A stretch of DNA of 64,000 bases, taken from the NCBI GenBank assembly GCA_025359125.1, contig JANYHI010000061.1, positions 62,001 through 126,000 of the forward strand, given 5' to 3'. Below the pieces are notes generated by a model, which worked only from the letters and a program-made list of their open reading frames with translations, was not told the origin of the DNA and searched no databases. Of this stretch, positions 25,902 through 34,310 are shown piece by piece; positions within the stretch are counted from its first letter, which is position 1, and each line of letters starts with the position of its first letter. The DNA comes from Cytophagales bacterium. GTDB taxonomy: Bacteria > Bacteroidota > Bacteroidia > Cytophagales > Cyclobacteriaceae. Both the position numbers and the translations under genes were made by a program.

Positions 25902-27764
25902 TTACTTGCCCATGTAAACAGTTAGTACTGAAACATCTGCTGGAGAAACACCACTGATTCGCGAAAGTTGACCAACGGTTTCTGGCTTTATTTTCTTTAA
26001 TTTTTCTCTTGCCTCAGAAGATAATGCTTTTACTCTGTCATAATCAAAGTCAGATCTAATTTTGTAATCTTCTAAGCTCTCAATTTTTTCTGCTAGTTTT
26101 TGTTCTCGCTCGATGTAGCTTTCATACTTAGTAGAGATTTCTACTTGTTGCAAGATCTCTTCGGAGTATTTACTGAAACGGGAGTTGATATCGGGATCAA
26201 TTCTTCTCAGTTCAGCCATACCGATGTGTGGCCTTTTAAGTAAATTTTCTGCAGGTACTTTTTCTGATATTGTTGCTGTGTTTAATTCTGATAGTTCACC
26301 GTTAACAACCGCAGGCTGCACACGTAATTGTTTTAATTCTGTTTTGAGTTTCTGAATTTCATTTTTCTTGTCTAATAATTTCTCTAACCTTTCATCTGTA
26401 GCCAAGCCCAATTTATGACCCATTTCCGTTAATCGTAAATCGGCATTGTCTTGGCGCAATAGAATTCTATACTCGGCTCTTGATGTAAACATTCGATAGG
26501 GTTCTTGTGTGCCTTTGTTTACAAGATCATCGATCAGCACTCCGATGTACGCTTCAGATCTTTTTAATACGAATGGATCTTTTTCATTCACTTTGTTATG
26601 AGCATTTATTCCGGCCATTAACCCTTGGCAAGCAGCCTCTTCATAGCCTGTAGTACCATTGATTTGACCTGCAAAATACAGATTATCAATTAGTTGTGTC
26701 TCTAATGATGTCTTTAGCTGTGTTGGAGGGAAGAAGTCATATTCAATAGCGTAGCCTGGTCTGAACATCTTTGCCTTTTCAAAGCCCGGTATTTTTGTGA
26801 TGGCTGAATATTGAATGTCTTCTGGCAACGAGGTTGAAAACCCGTTCACATATATCTCAACTGTCTTCCAACCTTCTGGTTCTACGAATATTTGATGACG
26901 ATCTCTTTCGGCAAATCGATTTATCTTATCCTCTATAGAGGGGCAGTATCTTGGCCCAATACCTTTTATTCTTCCTTGAAACATGGGTGATCTATCGAAT
27001 CCTTTTTCAAGCTCTTTATGAACGTCTTCGTTGGTATAGGTGATCCAGCAACTAAGTTGTTTTGCTAATGGCTTTGTGTCGGTATAAGAAAATTTGCCTG
27101 GATTCTTATCTCCTTTTTGTTCTTCCATGGCGCTATAGTTTAATGAGCGACCATCTATTCGGGGAGGAGTTCCCGTCTTCATCCTACCAGATTCAAAGCC
27201 AAGTTCTATCAGCTGTTCAGTTATTCCTATAGCAGCCTTCTCGGCTGTTCTACCACCGCCAAAATTCTTTTCTCCTATATGAATTTTTCCATTTAAGAAT
27301 GTTCCGTTTGTAAGCACAACTGCCTTTGCTTTTATTTCGATTCCGAGAGCCGTCTTTATTCCAATTACCCTTTTAGCTTTTACCAGAATTCCGCTTACCA
27401 TTTCTTGCCAGAAATCTACATTCGGCATTGATTCAAGTGCCAACCTCCACTCTTCCGCAAATCTCATCCTGTCATTTTGGGTTCTGGGACTCCACATTGC
27501 TGGCCCTTTCGATAAGTTAAGCATTCTAAACTGAAGCATTGATTTATCTGACATGATTCCGGAGTAACCACCTAAGGCATCTATCTCCCTAACAATTTGC
27601 CCTTTTGCGACACCACCCATTGCGGGGTTGCACGACATCTGGGCAATCGTGTTCATATTCATGGTTACCAAAAGAACTTTTGATCCCATATTGGCCGCTG
27701 CCGCTGCCGCTTCACAACCCGCATGCCCAGCCCCTACTACAACTACATCGTATTCTTGAAACAT
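25902..27764 (-). CDS. mnmG: tRNA uridine-5-carboxymethylaminomethyl modification enzyme MnmG (GidA)
   Basis: A 620-residue FAD protein that, with MnmE, installs the carboxymethylaminomethyl group on the wobble uridine (U34) of several tRNAs. It has the N-terminal dinucleotide-binding motif VVVGAGHAGCEAA, the conserved CNPAMGGVAKGQ and GTQEPYRMFTSRAEYR motifs, and a C-terminal helical domain ending ISRISGVSPADVSVL. Length matches the family. Historically named gidA and often close to the origin, which fits the nearby parS pair. Its start is 13 bases from the nearer parS site, in the gap shared with ybeY. Confidence 0.98.
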   Translation of the reverse strand: MFQEYDVVVVGAGHAGCEAAAAAANMGSKVLLVTMNMNTIAQMSCNPAMGGVAKGQIVREIDALGGYSGIMSDKSMLQFRMLNLSKGPAMWSPRTQNDRMRFAEEWRLALESMPNVDFWQEMVSGILVKAKRVIGIKTALGIEIKAKAVVLTNGTFLNGKIHIGEKNFGGGRTAEKAAIGITEQLIELGFESGRMKTGTPPRIDGRSLNYSAMEEQKGDKNPGKFSYTDTKPLAKQLSCWITYTNEDVHKELEKGFDRSPMFQGRIKGIGPRYCPSIEDKINRFAERDRHQIFVEPEGWKTVEIYVNGFSTSLPEDIQYSAITKIPGFEKAKMFRPGYAIEYDFFPPTQLKTSLETQLIDNLYFAGQINGTTGYEEAACQGLMAGINAHNKVNEKDPFVLKRSEAYIGVLIDDLVNKGTQEPYRMFTSRAEYRILLRQDNADLRLTEMGHKLGLATDERLEKLLDKKNEIQKLKTELKQLRVQPAVVNGELSELNTATISEKVPAENLLKRPHIGMAELRRIDPDINSRFSKYSEEILQQVEISTKYESYIEREQKLAEKIESLEDYKIRSDFDYDRVKALSSEAREKLKKIKPETVGQLSRISGVSPADVSVLTVYMGK

Positions 27765-27776
27765 TTTATTTTTTAG

Positions 27777-27792
27777 TGTTCCACGTGAAACC
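27777..27792. promoter_or_regulatory. ParB-binding site parS, copy 1
   Basis: TGTTCCACGTGAAACC matches the recalled consensus TGTTNCACGTGAAACA at all but the last base. It is palindromic around CACGTG. It lies in the gap between mnmG and ybeY, 12 bases upstream of the mnmG start. Confidence 0.85.
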
Positions 27793-27824
27793 TAGCGAGA
27801 CCTTACCCCAGATAATATCTCAAA

Positions 27825-27840
27825 CGTTCCACGTGAAACT
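27825..27840. promoter_or_regulatory. ParB-binding site parS, copy 2
   Basis: CGTTCCACGTGAAACT keeps the core GTTCCACGTGAAAC and differs from the recalled consensus at both ends. It starts 48 bases after copy 1 and in the same orientation. Its last 2 bases lie in the ybeY stop codon. Two sites this close strongly favour a genuine ParB partition site over chance. Confidence 0.82.
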
Positions 27841-28261
27841 ATTTACGCAAAGATAGGCAAGCTTCTTCTTTTTTGCGCATTTGGCCTTTATCTGATGCCT
27901 TCTTGTCTTTATACCCCAATAAATGCAAAACCCCATGTATAATAACCCTGTCAAGTTCATTCTTAAATTCTGATTTGAATTTTGATGCATTCTCTTTTAC
28001 CCGATCAATGCTAATATAGATCTCCCCTTCCAACACGGCTTTATTTTCAGAATTATCGAAAGTGATAATATCAGTAAGTGTATTGTGATTTAGAAAGCCT
28101 TGGTTAAGGTTCAGCAAAAATGAATCTGTACAAAATATGTAGTTGATTTCTTTAAGCTGACGTTTTTCTTTTTTGATCATCGACTTTATCCAAGAAGATG
28201 TTTTTCTAGGGTGATCAAGGCTAAAAGAGATCTCTTCGCTAAAAAAGTTGATAGAAGCCAC
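27839..28261 (-). CDS. ybeY: Endoribonuclease YbeY (16S rRNA 3'-end maturation)
   Basis: A 140-residue metal-dependent endoribonuclease with the usual zinc motif HGVLHLLGYKD (His109, His113). The third ligand, a His in Escherichia coli (HGTLHLQGYDH type), is replaced by Asp119 here; I recall this variant as common in Bacteroidota. YbeY acts in 16S rRNA processing, ribosome quality control and sRNA-related regulation. It sits 3 bases after the ATP-binding protein gene and is the last gene before the parS pair. Its stop overlaps the second parS copy by 2 bases. Confidence 0.95.
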   Translation of the reverse strand: MASINFFSEEISFSLDHPRKTSSWIKSMIKKEKRQLKEINYIFCTDSFLLNLNQGFLNHNTLTDIITFDNSENKAVLEGEIYISIDRVKENASKFKSEFKNELDRVIIHGVLHLLGYKDKKASDKGQMRKKEEACLSLRK

Positions 28262-28264
28262 GGA

Positions 28265-28666
28265 TTAATTCATGTAGAAGCTTAGCTCTACTACTTTCCC
28301 CCTCTCAGTAAAAGCTACTTCGTCAGCTAGGTGCTTCATTAAGAAAATGCCGCGCCCCCCTGGTTTTTCAAGATTTTCTAGGGAGGTAGGGTCAGGAAGA
28401 TTGTCATATTCAAAACCAGAACCTTCGTCTTCTATTCTGAATTTAATCAACCCCTCAGCCAATGAGAGTGATAAAGAAACATTTTTAGAAGAGTTATTAT
28501 TATTACCATGCTTAATAGCATTGTTAACAGCTTCTGTTACGGCAATCATGATGTTTCCATAGATATCATCATCGAGATGATATTTCTCCTTTGCATTATC
28601 AATGAAGCTTTCAATAATCCTTATGTTTTCAGATAACGAGGGTATTTCAATACTGATTTTCTTCAT
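28265..28666 (-). CDS. RsbW-type anti-sigma factor/ATP-binding protein (HATPase_c)
   Basis: A 133-residue GHKL ATPase of the serine-protein kinase/anti-sigma-factor class. The N box is EAVNNAIKHGN, the G1 box is EDEGSGFE and the G2 box is PGGRGIFLM. RsbW-like proteins bind or phosphorylate a partner anti-anti-sigma factor and so control a sigma factor, but no partner gene is visible in the window. The start is taken at ATG 28666; an upstream TTG adds two codons. It lies between the DUF4175 gene and ybeY with gaps of 15 and 3 bases, so it is in an operon. Confidence 0.92.
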   Translation of the reverse strand: MKKISIEIPSLSENIRIIESFIDNAKEKYHLDDDIYGNIMIAVTEAVNNAIKHGNNNNSSKNVSLSLSLAEGLIKFRIEDEGSGFEYDNLPDPTSLENLEKPGGRGIFLMKHLADEVAFTERGKVVELSFYMN

Positions 28667-28681
28667 GCCCAATGCTGGTAG

Positions 28682-31600
28682 TTATTCTTTTGTTCCCATT
28701 CTTTTAAAGTAATCACTCACCTCCTTTTTGTAATAGGGAAATAACTTGGGAGGAACGGTTTTTAACAATTCTACTTCTTTTTCTTTTAATCTTAAGTATT
28801 CTTCAAAAGCCTGTGGCATCTGTTGACTGTACTCTTTTGCGGTTTCTCCTTTTCGCTCTTCTTGCTGATTTTGTTCGCGCATAGACTTCTCTGCTTCTAA
28901 CAACCGAGTTATTATTTCATTTTGTCTGCGAATGGTTTGCTCTGTAATCTGCTTGTTAACCAAATCTATTTCAGTTTGTTCCATTTTTCCGGGTAAATCT
29001 CCGCCTGGTATTTTTCCTCCTTCTTTTTTAAGTTTTTCCTGCATTTCTTGAAGAGCTCTTCTAATACGTTCTTGCTCAGCAGCCATTCTTGCAAATTCTT
29101 CTGATAGTTGTCTACCTGACTTACCACCATTTTTAATATCCTGTATTTGTTGATTCAACTGTTGCTGAAGCTTACCCAAATTTGGCTGATTAGCTTTTCC
29201 TTTCTTCTTTCCTTTGCCAGCCCCGGGTTTTGCATTGGCCATCATATCCATCATCATATTAAAATGATCATTCAGCATTAGTGCAAGATTATTAATACTT
29301 GTCATTGAAAATTGCATCTCAGAACTTGCATTTGATTTCTTTCTTTCCTTCACATTCAGGCTAGCTTTGTCTAAATGATCATTTAAATCCCCTACTTCCT
29401 TTGTTACAACAGATCCAAGAAACGGATCTTTCTTAGATAGAGATAACAAGCTGTCTTCCAACACTTTAGCGTCATCTTTAACTTTTAATTGGTTTTGAGA
29501 TAATTGTATATACCGTGGATCAGTCTGTTGTACTTTATTAAAATCCTTCATTAGACCTTCCTGATCATACGATAATTTGATAAGCCCATGAAGAATTTGT
29601 CTAAGACTTTCGAGATTAGCCATATCCATTTCCATCTCCATGGAGTTTTGCATTCCCTCTAATTTTTTTTGCATTTGACTCATCTGCTGAACAGCCTTCT
29701 TTTGTTGCTCAGAAGATTTTTTAGGCTTGCCTTGCTTCAACTGTTCTTTACTTTGCTCCTGCGACTCTTCTAATTCTTTCATTTGTTGTTCGCTTGGGGT
29801 GTCTTGCGACTCGTTCATTTCTTCCCCCATTTTTTGTAGCTCATCAATCGTCTTCTTAAATTCTTCAGATTCCTTTTTTAGTTCTTCTTGTTTTTTGGCT
29901 AATTCTTCAGCAGTTGGTTTTTCATTTTCTCTTTCAGATTTTGAATCATTTGCATCGGCTTTTTCTTTATCTCTTTTCTGATTATTCTTTTCAGTAGACT
30001 TTGAATCTTTCATTTCTGATTTCTCGGGCTTTTCGCCAGCAAGTTCTTGGGTTTTCTCTAGTAGCTCTTCTTGCTTTTCTTTTTGTTGTTTAATTTCGTC
30101 AATCGCTTGTTCAAGTTTATAATCATATTGAAGTTGCTTGAAAAGCTCTAGCGTTCGCTCCAATTCTTTTTCCATATTGATTTCTTTGCGATCCATCTTA
30201 TCCAACAATTTTTGTAATTGAGAAGGGTCGGCATTTTCTTTCAACAGTTTTTCTAATTCCTGAAAAAGTTTTTTTGTTTCTTCATCAAGCAACTCATTCA
30301 TTATCTTTTGAATCTGTTCTGATTTTTCTTTGATGCGTTCGGTCTCTTCTGAAAATGATTCTTTCTTTTGTTCGAGCAAACTATTTTCTTTTTGAAGATT
30401 TTTTACGGCCTCGTCTAACTTTTGCTTTTGCTGAATTAAGTCTTCCAACATTTTTTTGTCTTGCCAATCAAGGCTTTGCTTCCCTCTTAATTTTTCTTGG
30501 GCCTCGTCAATAGATTGTTTTAATTCTTTTGCCTTTTGAAGGCTCTGATCAATTTTGCTTTCAGCATTTTGTTGCGACTTTGAAATTTCGGTTTTTAATT
30601 CCTCTTCGCTCGGCAAAGCAAAAATGTATTCCGATGAACGGGTGGACTTACGTCCATTGACACCATCATTATCCCAAACTTGTAAGTGATAAGTAAGCTT
30701 GTCACCGGGTTGTAACGAGAGGGAATCAACAGACCAACGATAAAAGAAATTTTGTTGGTTGCGTGCTGAACCTAATGGAATATCGATGCTTTTGGTTGCT
30801 TGAACATTGCTTCTTTTTACTATTTGATAGTTCAACTTCAACGCAGTCACTCCATAATCATCCGTTAAAGATCCGCCTAGCAAAATATTTTTGAAGAGTA
30901 TAGAATCGCGCAAATTGTCAACCACAATTTGTGGATGCTGGTCTTTTATTACATCAATTGCATAGGTAATCTGATCTTTGTTTTTACTTTTTTCGTTTTC
31001 CAACAGAATAGAGTAATGATCGGGGTCATTAATATTCTTGCTGAAATTAAAAAGTTGATCATCAACCAAAGGCATCTCATTTTTTCCATCTACAGATGAA
31101 AACGAAATGGAAGCTTTTGTTGAATTGGTGGTGCCAATCTTCCAAGTTACTTTCGTTCCTTCAAGAATTTCTAGGTTCCCGGCATTGCTTAAATGCTCTG
31201 CTTTCTTTCCGATATAAGACGGATATAAAAGATCGACATTAATTTTGGTAAGCTCTGGCCTATTGATGAGTTGAATTTTATATACAGAAGAATAAAATCC
31301 GGATGCCTCGAATTGCAGATCTACATTTTGTTGGAGTTTCTCAAATATGTATGAAAATTTTCCGCGATCCAGAGATTCCATTTTCCATCTCTGGGCACCC
31401 GATACAATGTAGGCAGCATTTGGAATTGCAGCTCCACTTAATGAAAGTTGAAGCGAAAAATCTTCATTGAAAAAAGCTGTTAAGTCCTGATTTTCTACAT
31501 TGAATTTGAATGGTGCCTGGGGAGAAAACTCTTGATTGAATTGAACGATGCGTTGAGTGCTAAGCGTAAAGATATGTTTATTAAAGATGAATAAAATCAA

Positions 31601-32086
31601 AATGGCAGCTATCGCCATTCCAAAATATTTTAGGTATTTAGAATTTTGGTTTAGATCAATAGCAGCCTCAAATGAAATCTGTTTGAATGAGTTGGCTTTT
31701 TGAAAAATACCCGCCTCTGCTAAGGCGCTTGTAGAATTGGACGCCAATTGAAGAACATTCAAAAGCCGATCTCCAACTCCGGGAAAGTGCTTGCCTATAA
31801 GTTTTGCGCTATCCTCCTGCCCCAAACCTTTCTTATAAACCCACCAAGCAAGTGGTGCTTTCAAAAATTGGTAGATACAGAATGCAATAAGGGCAAAAAA
31901 TGAAGTGAATATGAAAAATCGTGCACCCTTGCCAAGCCAAAGATTATATTCTATTAATGATGCTAAAAGAAAATATACAAAAATGAAAGTAAGTGTAAGA
32001 ATGCTTCCCTTCAGAAATAAATTCAAATAGTACTTTCTTTTGAAAGCCTCTACTTTTTTATATACATCTTGAATCCCCTCACTCAT
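28682..32086 (-). CDS. DUF4175-family membrane protein with long coiled coil
   Basis: A 1134-residue protein of a family common in Bacteroidota (DUF4175). Two or three transmembrane helices lie near the N-terminus (about 25-45, 55-75 and 150-170), followed by a beta-rich region (about 200-480) and a very long Gln/Lys/Glu-rich coiled coil (about 500-850 and 960-1060). Its function is not established; the large coiled coil suggests a structural or scaffold role at the inner membrane. It starts the operon leading to the RsbW-like protein, ybeY and then, past the parS sites, mnmG. A possible promoter box lies 15 bases upstream. Confidence 0.9.
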   Translation of the reverse strand: MSEGIQDVYKKVEAFKRKYYLNLFLKGSILTLTFIFVYFLLASLIEYNLWLGKGARFFIFTSFFALIAFCIYQFLKAPLAWWVYKKGLGQEDSAKLIGKHFPGVGDRLLNVLQLASNSTSALAEAGIFQKANSFKQISFEAAIDLNQNSKYLKYFGMAIAAILILFIFNKHIFTLSTQRIVQFNQEFSPQAPFKFNVENQDLTAFFNEDFSLQLSLSGAAIPNAAYIVSGAQRWKMESLDRGKFSYIFEKLQQNVDLQFEASGFYSSVYKIQLINRPELTKINVDLLYPSYIGKKAEHLSNAGNLEILEGTKVTWKIGTTNSTKASISFSSVDGKNEMPLVDDQLFNFSKNINDPDHYSILLENEKSKNKDQITYAIDVIKDQHPQIVVDNLRDSILFKNILLGGSLTDDYGVTALKLNYQIVKRSNVQATKSIDIPLGSARNQQNFFYRWSVDSLSLQPGDKLTYHLQVWDNDGVNGRKSTRSSEYIFALPSEEELKTEISKSQQNAESKIDQSLQKAKELKQSIDEAQEKLRGKQSLDWQDKKMLEDLIQQKQKLDEAVKNLQKENSLLEQKKESFSEETERIKEKSEQIQKIMNELLDEETKKLFQELEKLLKENADPSQLQKLLDKMDRKEINMEKELERTLELFKQLQYDYKLEQAIDEIKQQKEKQEELLEKTQELAGEKPEKSEMKDSKSTEKNNQKRDKEKADANDSKSERENEKPTAEELAKKQEELKKESEEFKKTIDELQKMGEEMNESQDTPSEQQMKELEESQEQSKEQLKQGKPKKSSEQQKKAVQQMSQMQKKLEGMQNSMEMEMDMANLESLRQILHGLIKLSYDQEGLMKDFNKVQQTDPRYIQLSQNQLKVKDDAKVLEDSLLSLSKKDPFLGSVVTKEVGDLNDHLDKASLNVKERKKSNASSEMQFSMTSINNLALMLNDHFNMMMDMMANAKPGAGKGKKKGKANQPNLGKLQQQLNQQIQDIKNGGKSGRQLSEEFARMAAEQERIRRALQEMQEKLKKEGGKIPGGDLPGKMEQTEIDLVNKQITEQTIRRQNEIITRLLEAEKSMREQNQQEERKGETAKEYSQQMPQAFEEYLRLKEKEVELLKTVPPKLFPYYKKEVSDYFKRMGTKE

Positions 32087-32100
32087 GCACCTTGGTCAAA

Positions 32101-32108
32101 CGAAGCTA
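32101..32108 (-). promoter_or_regulatory. Possible -7 box upstream of the DUF4175 gene
   Basis: On the minus strand TAGCTTCG matches TAnnTTTG at all but one position and lies 14 bases before the ATG. No clear -33 element was found. Confidence 0.3.
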
Positions 32109-32165
32109 CTGACCAGATAGTTTTACCAGCCAAGATAGTAAGGCGTTTATGAAATCAAAAATGAG

Positions 32166-32594
32166 TTAATCCCAAATGTATTTCCATCCGCCATCCTTTT
32201 GTTTTTTCCAGATGGTATGAAAAATTCCAGAGCGAGATGATGCCTGACCGAGACTGTCGGTAATTATCATTTTATAATTGCCATAGGTGTAAGCCAAATC
32301 AGCAGATTCGCTAACAAAAACTGAGTCTGGCGACCAGTTTAATTGCACGTTTTCCATCTTGGCTTTTTGATAGAAATCTAATATCTCTTTACGACCATGA
32401 ATTAGTTCTCCCCGATTAATGGTTGCCGCTTCATCTGCGAAAGCAAAGAAGGCCTCTGGAATACCTTTTTCTTTTGCCATTTTTTCAAAATTAGCTTCTG
32501 CCTGCCTAATTTCTTCTTTGATTTTAGATTTATCAATTTTTGATTCGCAGCCAATTAACAAGAGACTAATCAAAAGCGCGTTCGCTATTTTCAT
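32166..32594 (-). CDS. SnoaL/NTF2-like lipoprotein (DUF4440-type)
   Basis: A 142-residue lipoprotein: signal MKIANALLISLLLIGC with a good lipobox (LIGC, Cys16). The mature part has the NTF2-like cone fold pattern: a helix with FEKMAKEKGIPEAFFAF, a central INRGELIHGRKEILDFYQ stretch and terminal strands (SGIFHTIWKKQKDGGWKYIWD). Related proteins are dehydratase- or ketosteroid-isomerase-like, or ligand-binding without activity; the substrate is unknown. It ends a compact three-gene operon with spacing of 1 to 2 bases to the next gene. Confidence 0.85.
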   Translation of the reverse strand: MKIANALLISLLLIGCESKIDKSKIKEEIRQAEANFEKMAKEKGIPEAFFAFADEAATINRGELIHGRKEILDFYQKAKMENVQLNWSPDSVFVSESADLAYTYGNYKMIITDSLGQASSRSGIFHTIWKKQKDGGWKYIWD

Positions 32595-32595
32595 A

Positions 32596-32988
32596 TTATT
32601 CGCTTATGTTCTCTCCAAACTCAGAAGTGAGAATTTTCCAGCCATACTCTTTTTCAAAATATTCGATTACATGCATTTTCAGTAAGCGCTCTTGTTCAAG
32701 CATATTAAAATGTGGTAGTTTTTTTATGAGTTTCCAATGTGGCCAACCTTCTTTATCTAACCCTTCTAATTCATAATAGCCGGCCAGACTTAAAACTTTG
32801 CAAATAGCAATGTGCAGAAGATCTTGTTTCTCTTCCTTTTCAAATCGTTTTGCACCCTGCCCTAGCTCTTGAACGCCAATTAGAAATAGTACCTCGTTTA
32901 AATCTTTAGGTCGTTTACTTATTTGCTTTTCTATTTCTTTTAAGAGCCATGCCCATTGCCGCTCTGCATCTAAATCTCGCTTAAACAT
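32596..32988 (-). CDS. Conserved hypothetical cytosolic protein
   Basis: A 130-residue, mainly helical, soluble protein. It has no signal or membrane segment. Visible blocks are LNEVLFLIGVQELGQG, a Lys/Glu-rich linker and ALAIC-like, acidic and aromatic segments (GLDKEGWPHWKLIKKLPH). I recall a conserved Bacteroidota hypothetical of this type but no name or function. It lies directly after the AhpD-like gene (stop and start adjacent) and one base before the lipoprotein, so the three genes form an operon. A redox or stress-related role would match the AhpD neighbour, but nothing in the sequence shows it. Confidence 0.75.
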   Translation of the reverse strand: MFKRDLDAERQWAWLLKEIEKQISKRPKDLNEVLFLIGVQELGQGAKRFEKEEKQDLLHIAICKVLSLAGYYELEGLDKEGWPHWKLIKKLPHFNMLEQERLLKMHVIEYFEKEYGWKILTSEFGENISE

Positions 32989-33330
32989 TTAGTGTTTATT
33001 AAGTTCATCCCAGTATTCAAAAGCCCTTCGCAAATGCGGCACTACAATGGTGCCTCCTACTAACGTAGCAACACCCATTGCTTCATGCACTTCTGCTGTG
33101 CTAAAGCCAACCTCTTTGCATTTTCCCAAATGGTATTTTACGCAATCATCACAACGTAATACCAATGAACAAGTCAGACCGATCAATTCTTTTGCTTTTA
33201 CATCAAGCGCTCCGGCTTGATAGGCATTCGTATCGAGATTAAAAATACGTTTGATAATCAAATTGTCGCCTTCCAAAATGCGCTCGTTCATTTGGCTACG
33301 ATAGGCGTTAAATTGTTCTACCAGACTCAT
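32989..33330 (-). CDS. AhpD-like carboxymuconolactone decarboxylase-family protein
   Basis: A 113-residue helical protein with the redox motif CDDCVKYHLG (Cys-x-x-Cys followed by His two residues after the tyrosine), the alkylhydroperoxidase D-like signature. Such proteins are peroxidases or redox partners, often in oxidative stress defence; few are true decarboxylases. It is the first gene of a three-gene minus-strand unit and abuts its neighbour with no gap. Function within the family is uncertain. Confidence 0.9.
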   Translation of the reverse strand: MSLVEQFNAYRSQMNERILEGDNLIIKRIFNLDTNAYQAGALDVKAKELIGLTCSLVLRCDDCVKYHLGKCKEVGFSTAEVHEAMGVATLVGGTIVVPHLRRAFEYWDELNKH

Positions 33331-33428
33331 AAGAATTTTATTTTTAGATCTGTAAAAGTACGCTACTTATCGTAAACTGACCTATTTACCGAATTTTTAG
33401 TAGCTTCACTTCTTCAAACTTATTTATT

Positions 33429-34304
33429 ATGAAGATTACCTATGGCCTGATTGCAGGCTTTGTAGTTTGGTGTGTCGTTTCCTCCCAATGGTATCTGTTT
33501 GGTGTGAAGGGCATTATCACTGATCCGGCTCACTTTGATTCTCAAAAGACAACAATGGCAATCATAGAAATAATAGTCATGCTATTGGTGTCCGTTTTAA
33601 TTGGTTTTGCTGTTGCTTGGTTTCTACAACAGTCTACCCTTGATCAGCAAAACACTCAAATTAAATCATTGCAAAATGTCCATTTCGAATTGGAGAAAAC
33701 GCGAGCCGAGTCTACCGAATTGATACAACGCAATGAAATAAAATTAGCTCGTGCACAACAAACGTTTAGGCAAGATTTACAGAGCCTTACCTTAGAAAAC
33801 GAACGAATAGCCAAGGAGGTAGAAATTGAAAAACGCGAAAAGATTTTTTTAAGAGAAGAATTGGAGACAATCCGCCCGAAATTACAATTGGCAGAAGTTG
33901 AAGTGGGCAGAATTGCATTTCAAAATAAACTGCTCGAAAGCCAAACAGCTGAAGTAAAATTAGTTAATGAAAAAGTGACTCAACAACTGCAAGAATTTCA
34001 AGATCAGAAAATCGCTACCCAAAAACAACCACCCTATTCTGATTTTATAGCAAGCCAACGATTAGGAGTAAAGGAATTTTCGGAAAAGGATAAAGACGAC
34101 CTCAAGCACATTTCAGGAATAGGTCCTGTAATTGAGAAGAAATTAAATGCCATTGGCATATTTACATTTAAGCAGATAAGCGAGTTTACACCCCAAGACA
34201 TTAACCACGTAACCAGCTCAATAAAATTCTTCCCCGACCGGATTGGAAGAGACAATTGGATTGGGCAAGCGGCAGCCCTGGCAAGAAACAGAAAATATAA
34301 TTAA
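33429..34304 (+). CDS. Membrane-anchored coiled-coil protein with C-terminal helix-hairpin-helix domain
   Basis: A 291-residue protein with two N-terminal membrane helices (about 4-24 and 40-66), a long heptad-like coiled coil (about 75-195) and a C-terminal domain (about 220-288) with the helix-hairpin-helix motif ISGIGPVIEKKLNAIGI. This C-terminal module resembles the nonspecific DNA-binding or protein-binding domain fused to NuoE, ribosomal and other membrane proteins. No enzyme domain is visible. It is 6 bases before the TMEM175-like gene. Function unknown; it could link membrane and nucleoid or act as a membrane scaffold. Confidence 0.8.
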   Translation: MKITYGLIAGFVVWCVVSSQWYLFGVKGIITDPAHFDSQKTTMAIIEIIVMLLVSVLIGFAVAWFLQQSTLDQQNTQIKSLQNVHFELEKTRAESTELIQRNEIKLARAQQTFRQDLQSLTLENERIAKEVEIEKREKIFLREELETIRPKLQLAEVEVGRIAFQNKLLESQTAEVKLVNEKVTQQLQEFQDQKIATQKQPPYSDFIASQRLGVKEFSEKDKDDLKHISGIGPVIEKKLNAIGIFTFKQISEFTPQDINHVTSSIKFFPDRIGRDNWIGQAAALARNRKYN

Positions 34305-34310
34305 AGATGT

